Shown: positions 33,431 to 44,850, counted from the stretch's first letter. The stretch: DNA of 64,000 nucleotides from Lethocerus indicus (GCA_019843655.1 JACDQD010000006.1:620001-684000), one strand, 5' to 3'. Numbers and translations are program-made. Notes: generated by a model not told the origin, from the letters alone.

Positions 33431-34206
33431 ATTTATTGCAAAAACTTTATAGTAGACATTAGAAACTGTATAGAAACATACCCCCCCACCCCACCCCCCC
33501 ACCCCCCCTATCTCTATCTCTCCAGGAAAGAAATTTTAAATTTCGCAATCGAAACCACCGATTTAAGGACGAAAACGCCATCCGGCTTTGTTACCGAAAG
33601 GGGGTAAAATTTTTCGTCGCGTATAACCGGATGAATTATTCATCAAAGCGGAAACATTTTCCCCTTTTTCCGCCCCCCTCCCAGCAGCCCTATTTTTTTT
33701 CCTATTTAATATGGCCCTTCTCCTTTGAGGGCCCCCCCCTACCATCCCGCCGTATATTTTATTAAAACACGCCGACTGTGAACAAACGGTTTTCTTTTCT
33801 CCGTTTCCCGCCTTGGGGTGGGGTGGGGTGAAACTATTTTCGGTGGGGAATTTTGAAAAGCCGGAAAATCGAAAAGTGTACAATATTTCGTTCGGGTCCG
33901 GCTTTCGGTTCGGAGAAATTTTTTTTCGGCAGTGAAAAAGCGATTTGATTCGGGGACGAATTTAAGGGTTGGAGACTGGGAATAATTGTCGGGGATGTCA
34001 GGCGCGGGGGTTGTAGGGGGTGAGACTCACCCGCGTGTGCGCGTGTGTTATATGCTGAAGCTGTCCGAGCTTCACTCTGACGTCTGACAGCCAATAAAAT
34101 CGTATAATCGGAAAATTTCAAGCCCGCCCCTTGAAAAAGGGGGTAAAATTCTGTCCCTTCCATTCCGTCCGCAGAACGTTATATGCGTCGAAATATATTT
34201 TTTTTT
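33431..34206. other. Spacer with long C-runs
   Basis: At 33481-33510 C-runs separated by single A residues would be G-quadruplex-like on the minus strand. A CCAAT-like CAGCCAATAA and a CRE-like TGACGTC occur near 34078-34097, but no transcript start or gene can be tied to them. Confidence 0.4.
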
Positions 34207-34975
34207 ATCGTAGATTTCGTTACCTGTTTTGTGGTCTGCTAGGGGTTGGAATACCGTAGATTCGGTGTATTTCTGTCCCCTCTCGCCGTTTCGGTCTTTT
34301 GCCAGACCGGTTTCGGCCGCTCTCCGCCATCTTCAGTAGCGGTTTTTGTTACTACTGAAGATGGCGAGCGGCCGAAACAGGACACGCATATATAGACAAC
34401 CACCGCAGTACACTACAGGCGATAGTGACAATGGCGCTGTACAACGCTACTGAAGATGGCGAGCGTCAGAAACCGGTCTGGCGAATGACCGAACCAGTGA
34501 GATGAGACAGAAATACAGGAAATCAAACGTAGATTTCGCTGGTTCGGTCTTTTGCCAGACCGGTTTCGGCCGCTCGCCGCCATCTTCAGTAGCGGTTTTT
34601 GTTACTACTGAAGATGGCGAGCGGCCGAAACAGGATACGCATATATACACGACAAACAGACAACCACCGCAGTACTACAGGCGATAGTGACAATGGCGCT
34701 GTACAACGCTACTGAAGATGGCGAGCGGCCGAAACCGGTCTGGCGAACGACCGAACCAGCGAGAGGAGACAGGAAACACAGAAAATCTACCGTAATTTCG
34801 CTGTTTTTTGGTCTTTTGCCAGGCCGTCTTCAGTAGCGGTATTAGCCACTTGCTACTGAAGATGGCGAGCGGCCGAAACCTTGGTCCACAGAAAGACCGA
34901 ACCGGCGAGAGGAGAGAGAAGAAACACACGAAATCTACCAACCCCTCGCAGACCACAAAACGGGTATTCCGAATT
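34207..34975. mobile_element. Nested foldback cluster with a 252-bp tandem duplication
   Basis: A full left end (TACCTGTTTTGTGGTCTGCT) at 34221 opens the cluster. Two successive segments beginning TTTCGGCCGCTC at 34311 and 34563 each hold a left core, a very short loop (TTTTTGTTACTACTG), a right core, then CATATATA, ACCACCGCAGTAC and GCGATAGTGACAATGGCGCT. Another left-right pair follows and the cluster closes with CACAAAACGGGTATTCCGAA at 34975. It looks like an early stage of the amplification seen at 38.3-40.6 kb. Confidence 0.8.
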
Positions 34976-35357
34976 ATTATTTTTTATGTCCAGATTGTTT
35001 TAATTGTAGTGTTAAGGCAGCAATTTATTGTTTAAATTCAAATTTTATTGTCCGATTTCTAGCTCCTGTCGATTTCCCATACATTTCAGACCGGTGGCTG
35101 ACAAAAGTACGATAATTATTTCGTCTTTATTATTCGTACATAGACGTGAAATTTTATATTTTATGAGAAAATCTTCGGGCTAAGTATGATGGGGGCCCCA
35201 GATTTTAAATTTTCAATAATTCTCTGTCCGAACAGCAATAAACCGTCCACTCTCGGGGATCTCCGAATTTCAATCTTCAAATAACAAATTTCAGCCCCGG
35301 ATAAACAAATTTTGGGCATAAATTTACAGCAATAAACATACTGTAAATTTAACTTAC

Positions 35358-35411
35358 CGTTCCAGTATTGAATTCAGCGAAATGAAAAATAACTTTGTCC
35401 GACGGGTTCAT
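35358..35411 (-). CDS. Candidate first coding exon, unknown protein
   Basis: On the minus strand an ATG at 35411 opens 18 codons (MNPSDKVIFHFAEFNTGT) that run straight into ACG followed by GTAAGTT, a strong donor, in phase 0. An in-frame TGA just upstream of the ATG limits the frame. No downstream exon was identified and no family is recognised. Chance is a real alternative for so short a frame. Confidence 0.22.
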
Positions 35412-35646
35412 TCAACCTGTTTTTCGGCCGAACGGATAATTTATTAAGTGAAAACACGCAAAAGCTCATTTCGCTTAATTGGGCGTATAAAAAAAATATA
35501 TATTTTATATTTGGCTTTTAGAGAATTTATAAACAAGTTAATTCATGGCCGTAGGAACCGATCGGGTATTAATACACCGTTTGTCGGCCAATTTAAGCAA
35601 TTTCTGCGAAATAGATTTTATTTATTTATTTTTTTTTTATTTTCAG

Positions 35647-35753
35647 ATCGAGCTACGAGCCGTACGCTTCTGATCGACGTCAGTGAGGAAATCAAGTTGC
35701 CGTCTCTGCTCGGAATTCCTAAATTTCGACTCAACAACAAGAAAGTATCGTAG
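35647..35753 (+). CDS. Candidate terminal exon, unknown protein
   Basis: A long T-rich tract ending TTTTTTTTATTTTCAG is a good acceptor shape. After it, in the frame that uses two exon bases to complete a codon, 34 codons are open: RATSRTLLIDVSEEIKLPSL, then LGIPKFRLNNKKVS and a TAG. The composition (E, K, L, I mixed with S) looks more protein-like than the surroundings. No upstream exon or polyadenylation signal close behind was found. Confidence 0.22.
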
Positions 35754-36785
35754 ATTTAGCGTTCTTCCGCTTCTCGGTAGCAACTCTATTCCAAATTTCG
35801 TAATTTCGTAATCTACTTTCAATTGCTTAGTAAAAAAGCGGTAATGACGGTATTTAAAGTGTTGAAAAATCCTGCGAGACAATCCAGAATCCGGTTTCGT
35901 CGCGATAAAAACTTTTATTATAAATTCGGCCCCGTCCACGTTCTGTAGAAGGGAAGAAAAGGTGGACTTGTTTCTTCCCTTTTCGGCCCTTTTCTGGGCC
36001 CTAAAACGCGGCTTTAATACTTTCCGGCTTTTTAAAGCCCGCCCCCCCGCCCCCTCCCCACCGAATAAAAGCCGCGGCGGTCGCTTTTCAAGCGCGAATT
36101 TCGGTTCGGAAATCGAAGCGTTTTCCCGGAAAATTCCGAACCGGCTTGTAAACTTTCACTGTCCCCATTTCAGTGTTCTACTGGGGCGTGAGAGGCGTTC
36201 CTAATTTTTTCCCCATTTTCATCCATTGTACATTCAACAACATTCATTGTACGTGCGGTAGAAATTTTTCGTAATTTTTCACAATATCTTTCGATTCTGC
36301 CGTATAAAGAAGGGTTGAGGATTCTCGGGGTGGATTCTTCGATAATTATAATAATTGTATTTACGACATAAAATAAAAGAAACGGTTTATTTTCCCTCCT
36401 CGAATCCCTCTTTTGGCTTTTTCCCGCCCCTAAAAAAAAAAAATCGGGGGTTCGCAGTCGTATTGGGGACCAACGCGCCCCAAAATATGTTTTCTACCCC
36501 GCGTTTTTCGAACCAACGGCTCGGATTGCGACGGATTCACGAAAATTTTCACAAAGCGGAATCATTTCGTGCGGAATAAACCGATCTCTTTCGCGTTTTT
36601 CCCCTTAATTCTCCATCGGACTGTGAATACATTAGCGGCGAAACTTTTGCTCGCCATGTGAATATATAAAAAATATATTTACAAAACTGTACGAAAACGC
36701 GTGCGTCGGAAGTCGGAGACAATAGGGCGAATATGATGCCTGGATTAAAGCTGTGGAATAACGAAGGATTTTTGAGTGCCCGGGG

Positions 36786-36960
36786 AGGGGGTTTCGGCCG
36801 CTCGCCATCTTCAGTAGTCACTGTCCGGCACTTTGGGCGCGTATTTCGGGCGTACCCCACTGCACTGTCACCGTCAGTTGTACCGTCACGGCGGTACAAC
36901 ACACAAGCACTGCCAACAACGCTACTGAAGACGGCGAGCGGCCGAAACCGGTCTAGGTAT
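36786..36960. mobile_element. Foldback-family element, short arms
   Basis: Begins GGGGGTTTCGGCCGCTCGCC then ATCTTCAGTAGTCACTGTCC. The centre is diverged, with TACCGTCACGGCGGTAC. The right arm is ACGCTACTGAAGACGGCGAG, stopping at AACCGGTCTAGG. Both outer ends are missing. Confidence 0.75.
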
Positions 36961-37028
36961 TGATCCCAAGATATTTCAATTCGTCGATTCAGTATAAAGC
37001 CCGTCTTCCTCGATTCCGCTTCCGTCAG

Positions 37029-37150
37029 GATATATAAGATAATGGGGTCCGAGTGATGGGGTTAAGACCGAGGCCGGGAGGCCAATATATTAACTGTCTA
37101 GAAAAGACCAGAGACCAGCGAGACTGAAACACCCTCGCAGACCACAAATT
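37029..37150 (+). repeat. Duplicated segment and foldback right-end scrap
   Basis: 37030-37090 (TATATAAGATAATGGGG, GGTTAAGACCGAGGCCG) matches 20975-21036. It leads into GTCTAGAAAAGACCAGAGAC and CCCTCGCAGACCACAAA, a scrap of a foldback right end. Confidence 0.65.
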
Positions 37151-37184
37151 ATATGCGTTCGGCCAACGCGGATCTGCCAATTTC

Positions 37185-37333
37185 TGTGTGTTTCTGTCTC
37201 CTCTCCGGTCTCTGGTCTTTGCTAGACCGGTTTCGGCCGTTCGCCGTCTTCAGTAGCGCTGTGTTAGTCACTTTTGCCTCTTTGATATTTTCACTGCACT
37301 CTGTCACTGTCACTATACTATGGCGTATGTCTG

Positions 37334-37365
<32 letters not shown>

Positions 37366-37601
37366 CGCGTCTTGTTTCGGCCGCTCGCCATCTTCAGTAG
37401 TAACGAACAGACAGTCACGACAGTACAAGTGGCAGTGACGCAGTGCAGTGACGACGCCCCCGCCCCACCCGAAAACATCCAAAGTGCCGACAGTGACTAC
37501 TGAAGATGGCGAGCGGCCGAAACCTAGTCTAGCAGGAGAGAAAAACACAGGAAATCTACGGTATTCCAACCCCTCGCAGACCAAAAAACAGAATATCTAA
37601 T
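37185..37601. mobile_element. Foldback-family element with TA tract in the loop
   Basis: Left arm (TTCTGTCTCCTCTCCGG, TGCTAGACCGGTTTCGGCCG, TCTTCAGTAGCGC), then a (TA)n tract at 37337-37365, then a second left core at 37375 (TTTCGGCCGCTCGCCATC). The right arm follows (CAGTGACTACTGAAGATGGC) and ends CAGACCAAAAAACAGAATAT CTAA. Two left cores and one right arm suggest a nested or duplicated structure. Confidence 0.78.
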
Positions 37602-38037
37602 GTTTAAAAAACGCGTAATGTTGCCCCGTTACGGGGTGGGGTGGGTCACAATCGAAGTAAGAGGGGTGTAAAACGAGGCCTAAAAGACAATGTCGTTCCG
37701 AAGGGTTTGTAATAGGGGACCCTTTTTATTATCGTCCGGGGTGGTGGTGGTGATAACGGGGGGTTGGACGAGATCCGCCCTTATCATCCCCCTCATTCGT
37801 GGACGTTTATTTAGGATTTGGCCGGCCGAATGAAATCCGTCCGCTGAATCCTGATATTCCCTCCGCCGCCCTCAACAACCCCCTCGCCCCTAACCGAACC
37901 GGCGATCGATAGAACCACCACTCGAAAAGACCCTTTCGAAGAACCTTTTTCCCCGGGAACATCAAATATAAAATGCGGGCGCGTGTCCTGCATCAATTGC
38001 GGGAATTTGTCTTTAAATTTTAAAGAATATCAATTTT
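37602..38037. other. Spacer, no gene seen
   Basis: Mixed unique sequence with G-run tracts near 37636-37650 and 37740-37763. The 61-codon minus frame has no recognised feature. Confidence 0.5.
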
Positions 38038-38142
38038 TCTGGACCGGTTTCGGCCACTCGCCGTCTTCAGTAGCGGTGCGTCAGTAACGCTTTGGATGTA
38101 TTTTTGGGGCATCCTCACTGCACTGTCACTGTCACAGGTATC
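38038..38142 (+). mobile_element. Foldback-family left arm fragment
   Basis: GGACCGGTTTCGGCCACTCG, CTTCAGTAGCGGTGCG and TTGGGGCATCCTCACTGCAC. No right arm follows before the next copy's outer flank. Confidence 0.75.
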
Positions 38143-38224
38143 ATTGACGATATTAACGATAATCCAACATCAGTATAAATACAATGGATAAGTTCATATA
38201 AAAGTTCAAATATAATCTCATTTT

Positions 38225-38312
38225 CTTACGGACTTATCCTGTCAACGTTTCACGCTGTATTTCTCTTCACGGTTGTGACAATAAAACAGTGAAAAAAAAT
38301 TAGTTTACACTA
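38225..38312 (-). repeat. Extended outer flank of a foldback copy, inverted
   Basis: GACTTATCCTGTCAACGTTT, CGGTTGTGACAATAAAACAG and AATTAGTTTACAC form the reverse of 32930-33025. They sit immediately outside the left end (CCGTCTTGTGGTCGGCTAGG) of the expanded element that follows. Confidence 0.65.
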
Positions 38313-40640
38313 CCCGTCTTGTGGTCGGCTAGGGGTTGGAATACCGTAGATTCGTTGTGTTTCTTCCGTCTCCTTTCGCTGGACCGGTTTCGGCCGCTCG
38401 CCGTCTTCAGTAGCGACAGTCACTGGACCCCACGAGTGGGACGGCGGCGGTGCAGTGAGGATGGACGAAAAACGTCCAAAGTGGCAAAAACTGACTGAAA
38501 ACCGCTGCCTAGCCTGAAACCGGTCTGGCGAAAGACCGAACCGGCGAGACGGGAATCTTTAAATCCGCAATGACTTAATTGCCAACCGTTCGGTTGACTA
38601 TATTTCGTTTTATACAGCGTCCGACAGACAGATTTCCGCTCTATTAATTTGGCCTTTCGCCGTCTTCAGTAGCGGCAGTCACTGGACCCCACAAGTGAGA
38701 CGGCGGCGGTGCAGTGAGGATGGACGAAAAACGTCCAAAGTGGCAAAACGGACTGAAAACCGCTGCCTAGCCTGAAACCGGTCTGGCGAAAGACCGAAAC
38801 GGCGAGACGGGAATCTTTAAATCCGCAATGACTTAATTGCCAACCGTTCGGTTGACTATATTTCGTTTTATACAGCGTCCGACAGACAGATTTCCGCTCT
38901 ATTAATTTGGCCTTTCGCCGTCTTCAGTAGCGACACTCACTGGACCCACAAGTGGGACGGCGGCAAAAAGAAAGGAGGATGGACGAAACGTCCAAAGTGG
39001 CAAACTGACTGAAAACCGCCGCTAGCCTGAAACCGGTCTGGCGAAAGACCGAAACCCATGAGATGGGGAATCTTTTAAATCCGCAATGATTTCAACGACA
39101 ACCAAATGTTCGGTTGACTATATTTCGTTTTATACAGCGTCCGACAGACAGATTTTGCCTATTAATTCTGGCTGCTCGCCGTCTTCAGTAGCGACATCAC
39201 TGGACCCTTGCTGCGGGACGAAGTGGCAGTGCAGGGAGGATGGACGAAAACGTCCAAAGTGGCAAACTGACGAAACCGCTGCCTAGCCTGAAACTGGTCT
39301 GGCGAAAGACCGAAACGGTGAAACGGGGAATCTTAAATCCGCAATGAGTTAATTGCCAACCGTTCGGTTGGACTATATTTCGTTTTATACAGTCCGACAG
39401 ACAGATTTCCGCTCTATTAATTTGGCCTTTCGCCGTCTTCAGTAGCGACACTCTACTGGACCCCACACAAGTGGCGGCAGTGCAGTGAGGATGGACGAAA
39501 ACGTCCAAAGTGGCAAAACTGACTGAAAACCGCTGCCCAGCCTGAAACCGGTCACATGGAAAGACCGGAACGGCGACGGGAATCTTTAAATCCGCAATGA
39601 TAATTGCCAACCGTTCGGTTGACTATATTTCGTTTTACAAGGCGTCCGACAGACAGATTTCCGCTCTATTAATTTGGCCGCTCGCCGTCTTCAGTAGCGA
39701 TACTCACTGGACCCCACAAGTGGACGGCGGCGGTGCAGTGAGGATGGACGAAAACGTCCAGCGGCCAAGCAAAACGACCGAAAACGCCGTCTAGCCTGAA
39801 ACCGGTCTGGCGAAAGACCAAACGTATGAGGGATGGGAATCTTTAAATCCGACAATGATCTTAATTCGCCAACCGTTCGGTTGATCATTTCGTTTTATAC
39901 AGCGTCCGACAGTTCCGCTCTATTAATTTGGCCGCTCGCCGTCTTCAGTAGCGACAGTCACTGGACCCCACAAGTGGGACGGCGGCAGATGCCGGTGAGG
40001 ATGGACGAAAAACGTCCAAAGTGGCCAAAACTGACTGAAAACCGCTGCCTAGCCTGAAACCGGTCTGGCGAAAGACCGAACCGGCGAGACGGAATCTTTA
40101 AATCCGCAATGATCTGTTAATTGCCAACCGTTCGTTGACTATATTTCGTTTTATACAGCGTCCGACAATAGACAGATTTCCGCTCTATTAATTTATTTTC
40201 GCCGTCTTCAGTAGCGACACTCACTGGACCCCACAAGTGGGACGGCGGCAGTGCAGTGAGGATGGACGAAAAACGTCCAAAGTGGCAAAAACTGACTGAA
40301 AACCGCTGCCTAGCCTGAAACCGGTCTGGCGAAAGACCGAAACGGCGAGACGGGAATCTTTAAATCCGCAATGACTTAATTGCCAACCGTTCGGTTGACT
40401 ATATTTCGTTTTATACAGCGTCCGACAGACAGATTTCCGCTCTATTAATTTGGCCGCTCGCCGTCTTCAGTAGCGACAGTCACTGGACCCCACAAGTGGG
40501 ACGGCGGCAGTGCAGTGAGGATGGACGAAAAACGTCCAAAGTGGCAAAAACTGACTGAAAACCGCTGCCTAGCCTGAAACCGGTCTGGCGAAAGACCGAA
40601 ACGGCGAGAAACACAGGAAACGGGTCTTTTAGACTATTCA
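38313..40640 (+). repeat. 258-bp tandem array derived from a foldback element
   Basis: A foldback left end (38313-38390) opens the array. Nine cores follow, with CCGTCTTCAG at about 38401, 38660, 38918, 39179, 39433, 39685, 39939, 40202 and 40461, so the period is 252-263 bp. Each unit holds CACTGGACCCCACAAGTGGG, GGACGAAAAACGTCC and GGTCTGGCGAAAGACC (three possible hairpins). It then has a mariner-type end, AATCCGCAATGACTTAATTG then CCAACCGTTCGG, then TTCGTTTTATACAGCGTCCG. The array ends GAAACACAGGAAACGGGTCT TTTAGACTA, a standard right end. Confidence 0.93.
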
Positions 40641-42404
40641 TTTCTGAACGTTTCAGTCAAACACCGGAAGGCCAAAATCTCCTTTAATCACTGCCAATTA
40701 TTACGACATTCAACAATGTTTATTTCAACAATATCGGGAAAACAATAATGTGCCGGAACCACTGAAACTTTTACACTTTTTGAAGCGTTTAACATTAACA
40801 GCATTGAACATTAACATTAAACGAATAATAAAAATATTGATAATCGAATAGAGAGACACCGGCGTATAATATATAAAAGATAGTGGGCGCGCCCTTGACC
40901 TACCAAAAAAAAAATAAATAAATAAAAATAAAATAAATTTTTTCGCGATAAAACCATTCATCACGGCTAATATCGTTAGTGGGGGAAAGGTAGAAAAGTT
41001 TGAAAGTTTAAAACACGGAGAGTCGGAAAAACGCGAAAACAGGTCTAGCTTTTAGGCGGGGGTGGGGTGGCCGCCAGATCAGATACTATCTTTCTTCGCC
41101 GCCCCCCCGCCACCCCCAACGACCGACGCTCCGTCTGTGATTTATATACACTTTTTTCCCCGTGCTACCGAAAACACATAACAAAAGGAATATATATATA
41201 TACAAATTTATATTCGGTATAAATATTTAAAAGGGGGCCGCGCCGCCCTACGTGTACCAGATGTGCGTTCTCCCTCTGAATGTTTGATTTTTCCGGCCTA
41301 CTCTAGTCGTGCCCTTCCAGTTTCCCTCCTCCCCCCCCACCCCCAATATGTTTCAATATTGAAAATATATAACCGTTTTTTTTTCCTTTTTTTTTTACAT
41401 TGTTTTATGACCTTTTGTCCCATTCGATTCCGTCCCCTACGCAGTAGAACGTTCGTTGGGGAATGTCGACTGGGAACAATTTTTTTTTTTTTTCAATTTC
41501 AATTCCTCCCCTACGATTATTGAGCTGAATTGATGTGTCCGATATTGTGTGAGACAGAATATAATTTTCGGTTTAATTATATACGAATATATATATACGA
41601 CAGTCCAAAGGACAAAAGGATTGTCCAGTCCTCTACATAATGGTTTGATTTATGTAATAAGGAAATAATTTCCTTTATTATTTTCGATTTTTAAATAAAA
41701 AAAAATAAAAAAATGCCGTCCAATATAGACGCTTAAAACAGTTTTGCGAAACAATCTTTTCCTTAATTAGAAAAACGATCGAATCTTTCTGCGACAAATT
41801 TTTTTTAAAACAGTTTTTCTTAGAAAAAAATAACACGAACGGTTTATCCGAAACAGAAGGATACGAGAAAATATTATAGAAATTTTAATATCGACATTGC
41901 TCTGCTAATGAAATTATTACGGGAAATCTAATAGCGAGATATTGAAACAAGATACACCGGATAATTTATTTTTTTTGGATTGTGTATAAAATTTCAAATA
42001 TTAAAAAATAAATAAAAATCGTACTTGTCGCACAAAATATTTGGATTGAGCAATAAATATTGTTTCAATTTTTTTTTGAAAAAAAATTATAATTACATAT
42101 TTTTTAGGTATAGCAGAGTGTTAACCGATCGATCGGTGGGCCCTGCTCCCCCCCCCATTTTCATCCCTTCAGCCGCCCTTACCTAACGCCAACTGTAAAT
42201 CAAACAGATAAACGGTCGTTATAAATCATTTGAAAAAAAAAAAAAAGAAGAAGGAAAGGATCCGCTAAGATCTCGTAATAAATAAATCCGTTGGGGGTTG
42301 AATTCACGAGCCCCCCCCCCCCAGCACCCCGACAACCCCGAGGCGGTTTTCCGGCCCCTTCGCCAATCACGCGAACGGAATAGCGAATTAACCGTAATTA
42401 TATG
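40641..42404. other. AT-rich spacer, no gene seen
   Basis: The first 50 bases (CATTTCTGAACGTTTCAG, AACACCGGAAGGCC) resemble the flank of the segmental duplication at 42.9 and 47.4 kb. The rest is AT-rich with homopolymer runs (C-runs near 41100, 41333, 42151 and 42310). No frame is convincing. Confidence 0.5.
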
Positions 42405-43060
42405 TAACGTAGTCTCCTGTCTCGCCGGTTCGGCCTTTCGCCATCTTCAGTAGCGCTGCGTTAGTCACTTTGTGACGAGACCAGCGAGAGGAGAAGAAGT
42501 CTACTGAAGAAGTTCGATCCGGAAGGAAGATCGAAACGAAAGGACGATGGAACCGAGTGAAGGCCGATATAGACGGGATTGGGACTACTGAAGACGGCGC
42601 ACTCAAGAACCGAAATATCACTGGGAATCAATGGATGAAAACGGGTAACGAATGAGGTTTTTTTTAGTTTAACATTGTTGCGTCACCTCCCGCTGGTTTT
42701 CCTCTTTCGCTAGACCGGTTTCGGCCGCTCGCCGTCTTCAGTAGCGACACTCACTGGACCTAACACAAGTTTGAGACAGTGGCAGTGCAGTGAGGATGGA
42801 CGAAAACGTCCACAAATTGGCAAGGAACGGACTGAAACCGCTGCCTAGCCAAAAACCGGTCTGGCGAAGACCGAACCGGCGAGAGGTTGGAGAAACTACT
42901 GAAGACACAGGAAAGGGTCTGTTAAACTATTCATTTCTGAATAGTTCGAGTCCAACACCGGAAGGGCTAAATCTCGCTCTAATCATTCAGTCTTTCAATC
43001 ACCGGTCGATTTCCGGGCTAGACGGCGGTTTGTCGGCCGCTCGCCGTCTTCAGTAGCGCT
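42405..43060 (+). repeat. Segmental duplication with foldback elements, copy 1
   Basis: Matches 46857-47475 throughout. It contains a modified left core (TTCGCCATCTTCAGTAGCGC then TGCGTTAGTCACTTTGTGAC), the insert GAAGTTCGATCCGGAAGGAA and ATATCACTGGGAATCAATGG, and a second foldback copy beginning TAGTTTAACATTGTTGCG and ending GGGTCTGTTAAACTATTCAT. After it come AATAGTTCGAGTCCAACACC and a left-arm fragment at 43022. This copy has small deletions relative to the other, such as GGCGCACTC versus GGCGCTACTC. Confidence 0.87.
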
Positions 43061-44027
43061 GTGTTTGGTTGGAACGCATAGAATTCTCTGTCGTTCTCAG
43101 TCGGCTACTGATTCCGGCGAAAGGCCGAAAGGAGACGGGACTTGTATCGCGGAGACAATTAGCCGAAAACAATTTTAAAAAAAAGGGTCTAATAGCCCTT
43201 CGATTAGCCGGCCCTTTCAATAATACGGGCGGGCGATTTTTTAATTCCGTCCCCATTCAAGGGGGGGGGGGGCAACAAACGACGATTCCCGGATAATCAT
43301 TAAATTGAACGGTGTCCATTTCAAAAGGAGATAAATCAATTGAATGGAAGCCTTTTTTTTTTTTAATTGAATGGGTTTTCGGTCGGGGGAGGAAAAGGCA
43401 AATATATAATTGATGGAGGTTGGAATAAAAAAAAAAAAAGGCGAAGAACAATCGGGACAGGGGCGTCGATTTGAGCTAGTTTGTTGGAGGGTTCGGGGGG
43501 GGTTGTTTCCCCCTCTTCATCTCCTTTCCCCCTTCCTCCTCTATCTCTCTGAACGGCGCCCCTCCACCCTCCCAACCACCCCCAAACTGACAACTACTTC
43601 GTTAGACCGATTTTAACGATCCGAAAACCGGCCGGTTTTCGAGTTGAAACCCGGTTTCATAATGAGGCCCGACGGTCATCCTAATGACTCTCTTCCCTTT
43701 GCCTTTTGGGGGCGGGATGCGGGGGTGGGGGGGGTGGGCCCTCTACTTCGTGTTCTGTCCCCTTTCGGCCCTTCAGAGGGCTGGGAAAATAAAACGGGGG
43801 GAGCGGTGGGCGTACCACGAGAGCTAATTGAGAATAATGAGATTTCTTTTTCCCGGCTCCTTTTATTTATTTTTTCTCCCTCCTCCCCCTTTCGTTTTTG
43901 CCCCCAACCGGACGGAGGACGACTCAAAGTTAAAAATGGGGAAAATCTTAAATGCCCCCGTTTTATTATGTCATTCTTTAGCGGGTAATTATAAAGACAA
44001 CTGAATACTTTTATTCAGTCTCGCAAA
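43061..44027. other. Spacer with homopolymer runs, no gene seen
   Basis: Includes G-runs (43261-43272, 43724-43738) and an A-run near 43427-43438. The 114-codon plus frame (43644-43988) crosses G-runs and has no recognisable domain. Confidence 0.45.
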
Positions 44028-44850
44028 AGACCTGTTTTGTCGTCTGCTAGGGGTTGGAATACGGTAGGTTTCCGTGTCTCCTATCGCCGGTTCGGTCTTT
44101 CGCCAGACCGGTTTGTCGGCCGCTCGCCATCTTCAGTAGCGCTGTGTTAGTCACTGTCCGTCACTTAGGGGATGTTTTTCGGGGGGGGCATCCTCACTGC
44201 ACTGTGTCGCTTGTACACAGTAGAGACACCGCTACTGAAGATGGCGAGCGGCCGAAACCCCGGGTCTGGCGAAAGACAGAACCGCAGCGAGAGGAGGCAG
44301 AACACAATGAACAATGTTTCTTCCAACAATGCTACCGACCCAACAATTAGAAATTATTGTACGTGTCAACGTTTATCTCTGTGTTATTTATATTAATTAT
44401 AAGACAAATAACATCCCCTAAAACACAATAATAAGACACCACAGTACAAGTAACAGTGACACAGTGCAGTGAGGATGCCCCCCGGAAAAACATCCCCGAA
44501 GTGACGGACAGTGACTGACACAGCGCTACTGAAGATGGCGAGCGGCCGACAAACCGGTCTGGCGAAAGACCGAACCGGCGAGAGGAGAGAGAAACACCAC
44601 GAACCTACGTAACAATGTTTCTTCCAACAATCAATGTTTCAATGTTTATCTCAGTGTTTATTATATCAATTATAAGACAAATAACACCCCTAAACACAAT
44701 AATAAGACAACCGCCACAGTACAAGTAACAGTGACACAGTGCAGTGAGGATGCCCCCCGGAAAAACGTCCCCGAAGTGACGGACAGTGACTGACACAGCG
44801 CTACTGAAGATGGCGAGCGGCCGACAAACCGGTCTGGCGAAAGAATCTTG
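44028..44850. mobile_element. Composite foldback element with a 272-bp tandem duplication
   Basis: Left end GACCTGTTTTGTCGTCTGCT. The arms are complete to CGCTACTGAAGATGGCGAGC, then the alternative end (CAACAATGCTACCGACCCAA, AGAAATTATTGTACGTGTCA). A segment then occurs twice, from ACACAATAATAAGACA at about 44422 and about 44694. It holds GTGCAGTGAGGATGCCCC, a right arm and AACAATGTTTCTTCCAACAA. The second repeat stops within GGTCTGGCGAAAGAATC at 44847. Confidence 0.85.

Larger units (their letters stand above)
34976..36785. other. Unique spacer with weak exon candidates
   Basis: About 1.8 kb without a recognised gene. It contains the minus-strand candidate at 35358-35411 and the plus-strand candidate at 35647-35753, listed separately. 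They lie on opposite strands and cannot belong to one transcript. GC-rich sequence lies near 36030-36150. Confidence 0.45.

Noticed and set aside
34060..34110. Promoter-like CCAAT and TGACGTC motifs
   Set aside because: Both motifs are short and expected by chance. No gene start or transcript evidence is adjacent.
42945..42990. tRNA-like GTTCGAGTCC after a hairpin
   Set aside because: The T-loop-like string has no acceptor stem, D-arm or anticodon arm around it at proper spacing, and it belongs to a duplicated foldback flank.
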